A stretch of DNA of 64,000 nt. Source: an uncultured Sphingorhabdus sp. (GTDB lineage Bacteria; Pseudomonadota; Alphaproteobacteria; Sphingomonadales; Sphingomonadaceae). Below are positions 18,613 to 28,322 of this stretch, piece by piece. The notes beneath the pieces are model-generated. The model did no database searches and had not been told where the DNA came from. It saw only the letters and a program-made list of their open reading frames with translations. The translations under genes and the position numbers were made by a program. The stretch covers positions 784,578 to 848,577 of the forward strand of contig CANLOL010000001.1 of NCBI GenBank assembly GCA_947492905.1, given 5' to 3'. The number at the start of each line of letters is the position of its first letter. The stretch's first letter is position 1.

Positions 18613-20244
18613 TCATACGCGCGCGCTTTCGGCTGCTTGTTCCTTTGTGGCAACTTGTAATAATCGATATTCCGACATTAATCCCTTAAACAGGCTATAG
18701 CAGCATATCAGCAGCACAAAGGTAAAAGGCAAGCCGCTGGCGATAGTGCCAGCCTGCATTGCGCCCAATGCACCAGCGCCGCCGCCCACTAGCAATGCTG
18801 CTGCGACCATGCCTTGGATGATAGCCCAAAATATGCGCTGTGATACAGGGGCATCGGTGCGTCCACCAGCGGTGATAGAATCGATCACCAATGATCCTGA
18901 ATCCGATGATGTCACAAAAAATACGATCAATAATATGATAGCCAATGTTGATGAAATATAGGGCAGCGGCATATTTTCTAACATTTGAAATAATACCAGA
19001 GGCGCCTCTGTGATACCGCCCGTTAATTGACCAATGCCGGATTTAACTTGCTCCATCGCCGTAACGCCAAATGTTGTGAACCAAATGATTGCCACGATTG
19101 TTGGGACAATAAGCACCACAGATAAAAATTGCCTGATTGTGCGACCTTTTGAAATGCGGGCAATGAACATACCAACAAAGGGTGACCAGCTCACCCACCA
19201 AGCCCAATAAAATATTGTCCAATCATGATACCAATCTATATCCTCTCGGCCTATCCAATTGCTTAATGGAATGGCATATTGTGCATAGCTGACGATGGTT
19301 GTGCCAAATCCTGATACGATATTGAGCGTTGGGCCTGTGATGAATACAAATGCCAATAATAGCGCCGCTAGCACCATGTTAATATTGCTGAGTAATTTCA
19401 CGCCGCCATCCATACCGCGCACGACTGATATGATCGCTAGTCCCGTGATGAGTGCGATTAATATTAATTGAGAATTGAGCGTGGCATCTCCGCCAAATAA
19501 AAATGAAATGCCTGTGGCCGCTTGTTGCGCGCCAAATCCCAAAGATGTCGCCAGTCCAAATAGGGTTGCTATAACCGCCAAAATATCAATCACATGACCC
19601 GGCCATCCCCAAATACGCTCGCCCAATATGGGATAAAATGCCGAACGAATGGTCAGCGGCAATCCTTTGTTAAAAGCAAAAAATGCTAGTGCCAATCCAA
19701 TGACAGCATAAATGGCCCAAGGCGTTAAGCCCCAATGGAAAATAGTAGCAGCCAGAGCAAGTTTTTCCGCCTCTGCAGTGCGCGGTTCAACATTCAGCGG
19801 CGTTCCGCCCCAATCGGTGTAATAGGCCATAGGCTCTGCTGAACCATAGAAAACCATACCGATGCCAATGCCCGCCGAAAATAACATGGCTATCCAAGAG
19901 GCTGTGCCAAATTCGGTTTTCGCATCATTGCCGCCCAGCCTGATTTTGCCCAATGGCGAAACGGCTACGCTGATGCAAAAAAACAGAACAATATTGGATG
20001 CAATGACAAAGAACCAATCAAAATATTGCAGCGTCCAAGATTTGGTAGCTTCGAACCATTCTTTGGAAAGGGCCGGAAAAACCAGTGTTGAAACTACAAA
20101 TATTATGATGAGCAATGCGCTGATAAAAAATACAGGATTGTGCATTTCCAATCCAAATGGATTCACATTATCCTGACCCGCTTCATAGTCGGTTTCATAA
20201 TCACTATCGAGCAGAATATCACTTTCGCTATTTGAATCACTCAC
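18613..20244 (-). CDS. BCCT family transporter (betaine/choline/carnitine type)
   Basis: A 543-aa twelve-helix carrier of the BCCT family, which imports quaternary ammonium compounds or related zwitterions such as betaine, choline, carnitine or DMSP with sodium or protons. The family tryptophan-rich segments are present, including SAGIGIGMVFYGSAEP, ATIFHWGLTPWAIYA and WTIFYWAWWVSWSPFVGMFIARIS. The last is the family hallmark. The start is GTG 20244, overlapping the preceding TPR-sulfotransferase stop as GTGA, so the two are coupled. The ligand cannot be fixed from sequence. No choline or betaine catabolic genes are near. Confidence 0.92.
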   Translation of the reverse strand: MSDSNSESDILLDSDYETDYEAGQDNVNPFGLEMHNPVFFISALLIIIFVVSTLVFPALSKEWFEATKSWTLQYFDWFFVIASNIVLFFCISVAVSPLGKIRLGGNDAKTEFGTASWIAMLFSAGIGIGMVFYGSAEPMAYYTDWGGTPLNVEPRTAEAEKLALAATIFHWGLTPWAIYAVIGLALAFFAFNKGLPLTIRSAFYPILGERIWGWPGHVIDILAVIATLFGLATSLGFGAQQAATGISFLFGGDATLNSQLILIALITGLAIISVVRGMDGGVKLLSNINMVLAALLLAFVFITGPTLNIVSGFGTTIVSYAQYAIPLSNWIGREDIDWYHDWTIFYWAWWVSWSPFVGMFIARISKGRTIRQFLSVVLIVPTIVAIIWFTTFGVTAMEQVKSGIGQLTGGITEAPLVLFQMLENMPLPYISSTLAIILLIVFFVTSSDSGSLVIDSITAGGRTDAPVSQRIFWAIIQGMVAAALLVGGGAGALGAMQAGTIASGLPFTFVLLICCYSLFKGLMSEYRLLQVATKEQAAESARV

Positions 20245-22244
20245 GCAACATTCTCCACTATATTAGACCCCAAAGCAGTTTTTAAGGGCATTAGATTTTT
20301 TTCATAATGACGCCATGTATCTACACTGGCTTTGGTTATGGGTTGGCGCACTTGTTCCGAACTTGCGGTGCGAACGGCGCGTTTATTTTTGTAAAAATCG
20401 ATGCAGCTTTGTTCAAAGGGCAGGCCAAGATAATCGAGCATGCGGCGCACTTGGCCTTCTAAATCATCCAGTACATCTTCATGTTGGACGCGCAAAATAG
20501 CACCCGGCAATACGGAATCCCAATGATCCATTAAGCGCACATAATCGCTATAATATTGCCCTATTTCTTTTAGGCCATAGGTAAATTCTTGGCCCTCTGC
20601 GAACAATTGTTTAAATCCAGAAAAGCAGCAAGCCATAGGTTCGCGGCGGGCATCAATGATTTTGGCATTGGGCAATATTAATTTTATCAGCGCAATATGG
20701 CGAAAATTATTGGGCATTTTATCGATGAAAAACGGAGCATCCTGTCGATGGATACGGGTGCTATCAATAAAATCTTTTCCCATGTCATAAAATTGCTGTG
20801 CATCAAGGTCATGCAAATTATCAGGATAGAGCGAGACATTGCTGGCTTGTTTTTGACGGCGTAAACGATGTGCCATGGACAATATATTGGGCAATTCCAA
20901 AGTGCCATCCACTTGGCTGTGCGATGCCAAAATTTGTTCCAATAATGTAGAGCCAGCGCGCGGCAGTCCCAATATGAAAATAGGGTCTGGCGCATCAAAG
21001 CCTTTGCCGCCTTGCTTAGCGAATAATTCTGGAGTGCAGGCTTTTATCTGCGCCTCTAATTCGCTGGTCATTTGATCGGCATCATAACGCGATTGATTGC
21101 GTTTCAACATATTGCCTTTTTCATAATAATCGAATGATGTTTCATAATCTTTGCGATCTTCATAGGCTTTGCCGAGTGCAAAACAGATATGAATTCGGTT
21201 TTGATAACTTAATGCACTGCCTTTTTCTTGGTTTCGCATTTGGTGAAGTTCATCATCGGAAAATTGATAAGTTTTCAAATTGGCAAGGCCATAATAAGCA
21301 TCACCATGACCAGCATCTGCGCCAATGGCTTTTTGATAAGAGCCAACGGCTTCTTCATGCGCACCATATGTTTTTAGTGCATGGCCGCGCGATGTCAGCG
21401 TGATGGGATCATTAGGTAATTTTTCTAAGACGCTATCAAATAGCTCCAATGCTTTTTCATAATCGCCTGTTTGCATTAATTCGATAGCATAGAGCGATTG
21501 GAAAACAGGATTGCCTGTGTCTTGGGCATAAAGCGTTTTGCATTGTTCTAACGCTTGGACGAATTTTTGTCTTTTGCGCAATATTTGGATATAATCGATG
21601 CGCACTTGGATATTTTCAGGCTCAAAGACAATCGCGCTTTCGAGCAAGAAATCAGCATCTTCCAAGACACCAAGGCGCGACCCTATTTCAGCCAATAGCC
21701 GCATGGCTTCGACATTCTTTGGATTTTTCTGAAGAAAATAACGCGCCGCATTTTCGGCTTTTATCAATTTGCCTTCATATAAGAGATGCGAGATTGCGAC
21801 CAAATCGCGCGGCATGGCCAATATACGCTGTTCTTGGTTGCGCATTTCTGTGGCTGCGGCTGCATTGCCCAGCATTTGGAATATTTCCGCCTGCGCCTTA
21901 AAGCTTGCTTGCAGACTAGGGTTGCATTGACAAGCGCGGCGATAGGCGGTGAGGGCTTTTTGATAATCCTCTAATGCGCGGTAAATATGGCCTTCTTCTT
22001 GATGGGCTCTGCCAAAATCAGGGGAATGGTTTTTGAGCGTCTCAATAGTGGTTAAGGCATTGTCATTTTGCCCCAAATAGCGCTGGCATACGGCCTTCAT
22101 ATAAAGGCCATCTATATTATCGGGATGTTGGCTTATGATTATATTAGAACTGGCGAGGGCGTCATCAAAACGTCCCGCATACATGTCGTCGCGTATCTTT
22201 TTTAGCGATTCTTCGATATCCAAATCAGACATGTAATCTATCAT
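20241..22244 (-). CDS. TPR-repeat sulfotransferase
   Basis: The 667-aa protein has tetratricopeptide repeats over residues 20-390 and a C-terminal PAPS-dependent sulfotransferase domain. The 5'-phosphosulfate loop is FILGLPRAGSTLLEQIL at about 424-438, and the 3'-phosphate-binding region is IDARREPMACCFSGF near 548. Bacterial proteins of this architecture are widespread in marine alphaproteobacteria; their acceptor is usually unknown. There is no signal peptide, so it acts in the cytoplasm. Its stop overlaps the GTG start of the BCCT transporter gene. That coupling suggests, but does not show, that the carrier's substrate and the sulfated product are related. Confidence 0.88.
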   Translation of the reverse strand: MIDYMSDLDIEESLKKIRDDMYAGRFDDALASSNIIISQHPDNIDGLYMKAVCQRYLGQNDNALTTIETLKNHSPDFGRAHQEEGHIYRALEDYQKALTAYRRACQCNPSLQASFKAQAEIFQMLGNAAAATEMRNQEQRILAMPRDLVAISHLLYEGKLIKAENAARYFLQKNPKNVEAMRLLAEIGSRLGVLEDADFLLESAIVFEPENIQVRIDYIQILRKRQKFVQALEQCKTLYAQDTGNPVFQSLYAIELMQTGDYEKALELFDSVLEKLPNDPITLTSRGHALKTYGAHEEAVGSYQKAIGADAGHGDAYYGLANLKTYQFSDDELHQMRNQEKGSALSYQNRIHICFALGKAYEDRKDYETSFDYYEKGNMLKRNQSRYDADQMTSELEAQIKACTPELFAKQGGKGFDAPDPIFILGLPRAGSTLLEQILASHSQVDGTLELPNILSMAHRLRRQKQASNVSLYPDNLHDLDAQQFYDMGKDFIDSTRIHRQDAPFFIDKMPNNFRHIALIKLILPNAKIIDARREPMACCFSGFKQLFAEGQEFTYGLKEIGQYYSDYVRLMDHWDSVLPGAILRVQHEDVLDDLEGQVRRMLDYLGLPFEQSCIDFYKNKRAVRTASSEQVRQPITKASVDTWRHYEKNLMPLKTALGSNIVENVA

Positions 22245-22302
22245 TTTCCTAAAATTCAGGCTGGATGAATAGCTTATAGATTATTGCCTGAGTTGTAAGG
22301 TA

Positions 22303-22336
22303 AAAAAAGGGAGGGTCTGAACCCTCCCTTAGTTTT
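22303..22336 (-). terminator. Rho-independent terminator of the second TonB receptor gene
   Basis: Perfect stem AAGGGAGGGT / ACCCTCCCTT (22307-22316 with 22321-22330) and a four-base loop. On the minus strand the stem is followed by a run of seven T residues, which places it as the terminator of the TonB receptor gene ending at 22339. Confidence 0.92.
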
Positions 22337-22338
22337 AA

Positions 22339-24960
22339 TTAGTAAGTGAATGAAACGCGCGCACCCACGGTGAGCGGTCTGTTCACGGTTATGCGTGCAC
22401 GGTCATTAATGAAATTACCGCTAATTTGAGCACGGGAATCGGTTAAATTGTCTCCGAAAATCTCAATTGAATAGCGTTCACTGCTGACACCAGCGCTCAA
22501 TCCAACGGTGGTCCAGCTATCCAAAATCAAACGGTTGATTTCGATAATATCAGTAGCAGCAGACCCAGAATGGGTAATTTGCGGCTGGATATGGGCTGTC
22601 CAATCATTGGAAACGTCAAATTCATAACGCGCTCTTAAATTGCCTTGGAAGCTTGGCGCAAATGCCAATGTGCTGCCGACCAAAACATCATTGGTTGGTG
22701 TCAAAACTTCGGTTACTTCCGTATCCAAGAATGAGAAACCAGCCGAAATGGTGAGGCCTTCCACAGCATAAGGAGCGATTGTGATGTCGCCCTCTAAACC
22801 CAAAATCTCTGCATTGGCCGCATTATCCGAGAAGAATAAATTGGTGATGCTTGGGTCAAAAATGGTGGTTTGAAGATTGCTAATATCCACAAAGAACGCG
22901 TTACCGTTAAAGCGAACCTGATTATCAAACAAAGATGTTTTCCACCCAAGTTCATAATTTTGAACATCATCGGTATCGAGTGCAAAAGGAACGATAAATC
23001 CGTTTGGACCCGCTGCACCGCCGGGACGGTTTAACAATCCAGGACGGAAGCCTTCTGAATAGGTTGCATAAAATAGCAAATCATCATTGGGCGTATATGT
23101 CAGCGTCCCTTTGAAAATGACGCCTTCTGCTTCGGCAATATCAGGAGCACCAGCGGTGTTATTGGGTGCAAATGTTGCGCTAATATTTGTACCGGCAAGC
23201 TGCGCATCTGTGCGCAAGCCAGGGGCAACGCCTGTATTTGGTCCAAAGACCGGTGATGCAAGGTTAAAGAAGGAGGAGTTTGCACTGCCTTCTAAATCAA
23301 CCTGCACATTAAAATAACGCGCACCACCCGTAAAGGTAAGAACATCCTCAACAATGTCGAAAGATGCTTCACCGAAGATGCCAAATTGTTCGTCGGTCCG
23401 TAAAATATCATTACGGAATATCACGCCAGCAGGGAAAGGCCCTGCATCTGTGAAGAAGCCAGCGGACGCATTACCATTTGTACCAGCGGGTGTGTTGATA
23501 TTGGTCAATGGGAAGTTAGGTAAGAAACCCAAAGTTACGCCATCTGAACCACGCACAAATTCTGAACCCGGATAGGTGAAATCATTTAATTCGCGCAATT
23601 CTAGATCCGAATAAAATGCACCAGCGGTTAAACGAAAACGATTTTCCTCTGGCGTATTGAAACGAAATTCTTGCGTAAAGACTTGGGTATCAGTGCTACT
23701 GTTCACGAACAGATTTGGCGCCTGACAAGTTGGATCTGCAGGAGCAGTCATCACGCTGCCCGGATATACAACTGCGGTATCACAAATATAATAAGGCAGA
23801 TATTGACCAACAAATAGATAGTCAGAATAATCAACTCTTTGGTTAGTTTCGCGGTTGGTATAAGCACCCGTGTAAACAATATCCAAAGCGCCGATACGGC
23901 CTTCTAAGGTCCAGCTAACATTGCTGAAATCATCGCTGATACTATCTTCTTCGAAGCGCTGAATTTCCAAATCACCCAATGTTGGGTCTTCGAAAAACAC
24001 ACCATCAGAATCGAGGCCCTGACGCGCATAAGCAACGGTGATGTTCCAGTCATTATTAATTTCAAACTTACCGCTAATCCGGCCGCCCAAATATTGCGTG
24101 TCATTGATATTGTCTTCAACAAGGGCGCTATTGTCCGCTAATATGAAATTAACAGCAGATAAATCCGCACCTGCTTGGAAGCCTTGACGACCAACGCTAA
24201 CGGGAACGCCATTTTGGCGCACAGTGCCCGCAGGACGGAAACGACCGCTTTCGGCTGTGCTGCGCGTGCCAGCTACATTGTCGATATAGCCGCCTTTATT
24301 GTCATAATAACCAACGGCACGAATGGCAAAACGATCCCCGACTGGGATGTTAAATGTAGCTTCGATATTTTGGCTAGGATCACCGCTTTTGGTAAAAGAG
24401 ATGCCAGCTTTTACTTTGGCTTGAAATTCGCCAATTACCGGTTTGTTGGTAATAAGACGAACCGTACCAGCCTGTGAAGATGCACCAAATAATGTGCCTT
24501 GTGGGCCAGATAATACTTCAACACGTTCCAAATCCGCTGCGTAAACATCTAGGTTACGACCAGGCTGTGAAACGGGTTGTTCATCCAGATAAAGCGCCAC
24601 ATTGGGCGCTAGACCTGCAACACCAGCGGTGGTTAAGTTAGGCGTAGTGGAAGCAAGGCCGCGAATGTAAATCGTGCTTTGGCCTGGGCCGCCGCCGCCG
24701 GCTGTAACACCGGGGAGTTGTTGAAGATAATCATCAAATACGGTAACGCCCAATTGGTCTAGTGACTCTTCGCCTAATGCTTGAACGGCAACGGGAACGT
24801 CCTGCAAATCTGCAGCTCGTTTTGTCGCAGTCACAACTATTACATCGACCCCTCTTTGTTCATTTTCTTCTGTTTGTGTTTCTGATTCTTGAGCTACTGC
24901 AGGCGCAGCAGTCAAAGTTGCGATGACCGCAATTGATGCAGTCGTTTTTAAATATAGCAA
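22339..24960 (-). CDS. TonB-dependent outer-membrane receptor
   Basis: An 873-aa receptor with signal peptide ending APAVAQ, the plug opening VIVVTATKRAADLQDVPVAVQ, the plug motif STIYIRGLAST, and a long beta-barrel ending VGARVSFTY. This plug type is common among sphingomonad receptors for sugars, siderophores and other large nutrients; the ligand is not visible. The likely start is TTG 24960, which has AAGAGG five bases upstream. No other start is available before the signal peptide. It stands alone, ended by a strong terminator, and is followed upstream by the autotransporter gene with 287 bases between them. That gap holds a palindromic hairpin and otherwise nothing I recognise. Confidence 0.93.
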   Translation of the reverse strand: MLYLKTTASIAVIATLTAAPAVAQESETQTEENEQRGVDVIVVTATKRAADLQDVPVAVQALGEESLDQLGVTVFDDYLQQLPGVTAGGGGPGQSTIYIRGLASTTPNLTTAGVAGLAPNVALYLDEQPVSQPGRNLDVYAADLERVEVLSGPQGTLFGASSQAGTVRLITNKPVIGEFQAKVKAGISFTKSGDPSQNIEATFNIPVGDRFAIRAVGYYDNKGGYIDNVAGTRSTAESGRFRPAGTVRQNGVPVSVGRQGFQAGADLSAVNFILADNSALVEDNINDTQYLGGRISGKFEINNDWNITVAYARQGLDSDGVFFEDPTLGDLEIQRFEEDSISDDFSNVSWTLEGRIGALDIVYTGAYTNRETNQRVDYSDYLFVGQYLPYYICDTAVVYPGSVMTAPADPTCQAPNLFVNSSTDTQVFTQEFRFNTPEENRFRLTAGAFYSDLELRELNDFTYPGSEFVRGSDGVTLGFLPNFPLTNINTPAGTNGNASAGFFTDAGPFPAGVIFRNDILRTDEQFGIFGEASFDIVEDVLTFTGGARYFNVQVDLEGSANSSFFNLASPVFGPNTGVAPGLRTDAQLAGTNISATFAPNNTAGAPDIAEAEGVIFKGTLTYTPNDDLLFYATYSEGFRPGLLNRPGGAAGPNGFIVPFALDTDDVQNYELGWKTSLFDNQVRFNGNAFFVDISNLQTTIFDPSITNLFFSDNAANAEILGLEGDITIAPYAVEGLTISAGFSFLDTEVTEVLTPTNDVLVGSTLAFAPSFQGNLRARYEFDVSNDWTAHIQPQITHSGSAATDIIEINRLILDSWTTVGLSAGVSSERYSIEIFGDNLTDSRAQISGNFINDRARITVNRPLTVGARVSFTY

Positions 24961-25193
24961 GAAAACCTCTTTTGGTTTTAATTAAAATTTTAGGGAAAAA
25001 CACATCCGACCAGCATATGCCTATCGAACCCATTGCAAAGCCGCTAATCTTGTCCCCTGGCGAATACGACTTTCAAAATGTTGGCTCACTATAGACAGAT
25101 ATTTCCATTTGTGAACCCTTTAATTATAACACTCGCTAAGCCTAGAAAATCAATGGATTCAAGAATATCTGTCCTTCAAAATTGACATAAATA

Positions 25194-25222
25194 AACCGGC
25201 AAATGCAATGCACTCACCGGTT
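25194..25222 (-). terminator. Long palindromic hairpin after the autotransporter gene
   Basis: Arms AACCGGCAAATGCA and TGCACTCACCGGTT are nearly contiguous. On the transcribed minus strand they give a 12-14 base stem with three G-T pairs, 25 bases after the autotransporter stop. A clear T tract is missing (it continues TATTTATG), so it is a plausible but weak terminator, or an mRNA-stabilising stem. Confidence 0.5.
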
Positions 25223-25247
25223 CATTCGATTCTATTATTTTCTTATT

Positions 25248-28106
25248 TTAGAATAAGAAACGGAAATTCACATTGGCTGAATGGGCATTATAATCAGAAG
25301 ATAATCGGCCTCTATATTCTGCTCCAATACTAAAGCCACCTGAATCGATGACTGTTAAGCCAGCCGCAAGATCAACGCGTGATTGTGATGGATCTTGCGC
25401 AGTTAGGCGGAACGCATTGCTACTATTGATAAAGCTAGCATCCAAAATTGCGGCGTCACCGACAAAATCATAAGCATAAGCAACCGATAAATAAGGCTTG
25501 ATGGAGGTATCTTCTTTGCCAGAAATACGAATGCCAACTGTGCCTTCGAAAAAGTCAACGTCTTCACGATTAATAGTAAGGCCCAAATCACGATCCTCGG
25601 TCAGAGTATCTTGAGAGAGCCCTGCATAGCGCAATCCGCCAAAAGGTGTGACCACAAACGAACTAGAGATAGCGTCATAACCAGCATTTAATTGCAATAT
25701 CAAACCATCAGCATCGGTAGATCCTGTTATATTGCCAGTGATGGGTGCTACCAAAGTTGATCCTGGGATAGTATTGGCAAGGCCAGGACGATCCGTTCTA
25801 ATATCATTAAAGGAGTAACCCACTTGCGCATTGATATAGCTGCGCTCTGAGTTGAATCCTAAATAAGTTGATATTTGATAGCTATCAATATTGGTTTGCC
25901 CAGCTGTGGCCAAATTATTATTAATCTCAATGTCAGCATAGGTTCCAAAAAGACCAATTTTGACATTCTCGCTCAGAGAAACATCAGCGCCCAGAGTAAA
26001 GCTGAGGCTGTCAGCATCATAACCAGTGACGCTTAAGCTTTCTCCGTCACGGTCTACATCGCGATATGTAATCTCGCCCCAGACACCCGTTGCTTCGCCA
26101 GTTAAGCGATTGTTCAATAGTGCGCTAGAGAGACGCTGAGTTTCAAAAATCTCTCTTTCAACACCAGTGTTGATGGCTGGCAGCAAATCAGTTGCGACTT
26201 CGGCAAAAGCCTCTGCATCTGGAATTGCGGCAAGGAACATAAAGGTCGATGAATCGAATTCACCCGCGTTAAATGATGATACGACTGCATTGCCAAGTGC
26301 CTGAATATTCGCATCAGATGATGTGAATAATGTCGACGCTGTTGGCGGCGGCGGTGGCGGTGGCGGAGGCGGCGGTGTTGGTGCCGGCGGAGGAGGCGGA
26401 GGCGGAGGAGGCGGCGGCGGTGTTCCCGTTGCCGCAGTTGATGTTACCGCTAAAGAGCCAGGAGCAACCTCTGTCACTATGAAATCAAGCAAGAAGCTGT
26501 CATCCGTAATAGCAGTGGCATTATTTGTAACGGTACCGCCTGCTGTGATGAGGGTGAAGGTTTGATCAATTGCTGTGAAACCATTCACGCTGACAAAACT
26601 GCCTGAGTTTAACACTACATTGCCTGTCACGCTCAGACTATTTACATCCATGCCGTTAACAATGAATGAGAGAGTGCCATCAGAGATTAAATCACCATCA
26701 ATCATACGAGTACCAGCGATAGCAACTTCTGCGCCTGATGCGACATTCACATTCACAGTTTGCAAAATATCGTTGGTCAGAGTGAAAACACCTGTGCCAG
26801 CGGTAACATTGAAAATATCATCAAAACCTGTGGTCCCTAAAAAGTTACCCAATAATGCACCGCCGCCTTGTTGCTCAAACGTTAAGGCTGCACCAGCATC
26901 TGTTGCATCAAAAGCAGCATCGGTGCCGCTAATCGTTCCAGCATTAACAAAGACATTATTCATGGCAATGACTGCAACGTCAGATGTATCGGTTGGTCCA
27001 TTATCAACGGTGATTACTGTATCAGCGACGCGAACACCGACATCACCGCCAGTAATATTGCCACCAGCTAGATTGTTCAATGTAACCCCAGCACCGGTAA
27101 TGACGACGCCTGCACCAGATGTACCTGTTATTGTGCCGCTATTATTAATGGTGAGGGCATGGTCTGCATGTGCGCCATTGATATTGATAGCATTGCTTGC
27201 ACCAATAATCATACCATCAGCTTCATTTGTGATGGTGCCGCTGATTACAACATCTTGTTCAACACGAATGGCAGCATTGGATGAATTATCACGCGCGGCC
27301 GAAATAGTACCGCTGTTGGTTAGATTGAATTCCACTTGGCATAATACCAAGGCCCCTTCTAAGCAGCCACGATTGACGCCACCTGTTGTTCCTGGGTCAC
27401 CATTAAAATTAATGGCATCGCTATCGGAATCATTTGTATCGAGATTTGAAATTGTACCCGTGTTGACAATAGTAACGCGCGCAATGCCTTCTTCGTCGCC
27501 GACAGTTCCAGAGCTAGGATCGTCACCAAGCAGCGTATCAATGCCGATGGTTGGGCCACCGCCAAGGCTGGTTATTGTTCCATTGTTGGTGATGCTGTTC
27601 AATGCACCATCGGAATCACGGTCAAAATAAACAACGCCTTCGGTGGCATTGCCAGTTCCCTCGATTAAGCCATTATTGGTAAGCGTCAATCCATCGCCTT
27701 CTTGGAAAATCACGCCATTTGCGCCGCGCAATATGCCTGTATCAGCAATAGTGATGACAACATCATCTTCTGAGTTATCAATGAATATAACCACATCTTC
27801 ATCAGAAGTATCATTATTGATAAGTTCGCCAGCAATCGTAATCACGGTGCCATCATTGGTATTATCTTCTAATTCAATATTATCGCCATCATCAATGGTT
27901 TGTACAACGCCGACGGGCACATCAACGGGAGTACCACCTGGATTTGATATTGGAGTGCTGCCAGTTTCTACTACGATTTGAGCATGCGCAGGCTGCGATG
28001 CGGCTGCGAACATAATGACTGCCACCGATGTCATTAATACTGATTTAGATGGCTTTCTTATGATGCCTTCATTAAACTTACTCTCACTCTTTAACGATCT
28101 GTGCAT
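25248..28106 (-). CDS. Autotransporter (type V secretion) with beta-helix passenger and proline-rich linker
   Basis: A 952-aa protein in three parts. First comes a long signal peptide (hydrophobic segment around residues 22-42, ending AHAQ). The passenger to about residue 560 is rich in NNGTI/NSGTI-like repeats (ITNNGTITSLGG, NSGTISAARD, NNSGTITGTSG), the mark of a beta-helix. A linker of roughly 30 residues that is nearly all proline follows, then a C-terminal autotransporter barrel (about 660-952) with YDADSLSFTLGADVSL and a terminal phenylalanine (NVNFRFLF). Such proteins place the passenger at the cell surface, often for adhesion. No protease or lipase motif is visible. A good sigma-70-like promoter with an overlapping palindrome lies upstream. 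Confidence 0.92.
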   Translation of the reverse strand: MHRSLKSESKFNEGIIRKPSKSVLMTSVAVIMFAAASQPAHAQIVVETGSTPISNPGGTPVDVPVGVVQTIDDGDNIELEDNTNDGTVITIAGELINNDTSDEDVVIFIDNSEDDVVITIADTGILRGANGVIFQEGDGLTLTNNGLIEGTGNATEGVVYFDRDSDGALNSITNNGTITSLGGGPTIGIDTLLGDDPSSGTVGDEEGIARVTIVNTGTISNLDTNDSDSDAINFNGDPGTTGGVNRGCLEGALVLCQVEFNLTNSGTISAARDNSSNAAIRVEQDVVISGTITNEADGMIIGASNAININGAHADHALTINNSGTITGTSGAGVVITGAGVTLNNLAGGNITGGDVGVRVADTVITVDNGPTDTSDVAVIAMNNVFVNAGTISGTDAAFDATDAGAALTFEQQGGGALLGNFLGTTGFDDIFNVTAGTGVFTLTNDILQTVNVNVASGAEVAIAGTRMIDGDLISDGTLSFIVNGMDVNSLSVTGNVVLNSGSFVSVNGFTAIDQTFTLITAGGTVTNNATAITDDSFLLDFIVTEVAPGSLAVTSTAATGTPPPPPPPPPPPPAPTPPPPPPPPPPPTASTLFTSSDANIQALGNAVVSSFNAGEFDSSTFMFLAAIPDAEAFAEVATDLLPAINTGVEREIFETQRLSSALLNNRLTGEATGVWGEITYRDVDRDGESLSVTGYDADSLSFTLGADVSLSENVKIGLFGTYADIEINNNLATAGQTNIDSYQISTYLGFNSERSYINAQVGYSFNDIRTDRPGLANTIPGSTLVAPITGNITGSTDADGLILQLNAGYDAISSSFVVTPFGGLRYAGLSQDTLTEDRDLGLTINREDVDFFEGTVGIRISGKEDTSIKPYLSVAYAYDFVGDAAILDASFINSSNAFRLTAQDPSQSRVDLAAGLTVIDSGGFSIGAEYRGRLSSDYNAHSANVNFRFLF

Positions 28107-28181
28107 ATTGCTCTCCTCTATAAATTATTATTATTTAAGAGATTAGTATAATATCAAAGGTAAAGGTCAACCAATAAATTG

Positions 28182-28225
28182 ATTATATCATCCCAAAACT
28201 TCATACCAAATATAATAATTGGTAT
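28182..28225 (-). promoter_or_regulatory. Predicted promoter with overlapping operator-like palindrome, autotransporter gene
   Basis: On the minus strand TTGGTA (28209-28204) and TATAAT (28187-28182) are 16 bases apart, a near-consensus sigma-70-like promoter. It would give a leader of roughly 70 bases before the autotransporter ATG. The -35 lies inside an inverted repeat, ATACCAA (28203-28209) and TTGGTAT (28219-28225), so a dimeric repressor could block it. TTGGTATACCAA-like half-sites are used by GntR-family hexuronate regulators, but the nine-base spacer here is unlike those. Confidence 0.6.
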
Positions 28226-28322
28226 AGTTATGCATGCTATTTAGAATAAATACATCAAACCATGGGCAGATCAGCCCTTAATTTACAGGCTCATATTTTA
28301 GGCGTCGAATAATCAAATCGGG

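Noticed and set aside
26338-26430. GGC/GGA-rich repeats as a CRISPR or microsatellite element
   Set aside because: They are simply the proline codons of the autotransporter linker read on the opposite strand, with no spacer structure.
26575-27630. Long open frame (351 codons) on the plus strand opposite the autotransporter passenger
   Set aside because: It mirrors the repetitive passenger, has a low-complexity Ser/Thr/Val/Pro composition and no recognisable motif. The minus strand carries a complete, domain-ordered autotransporter.
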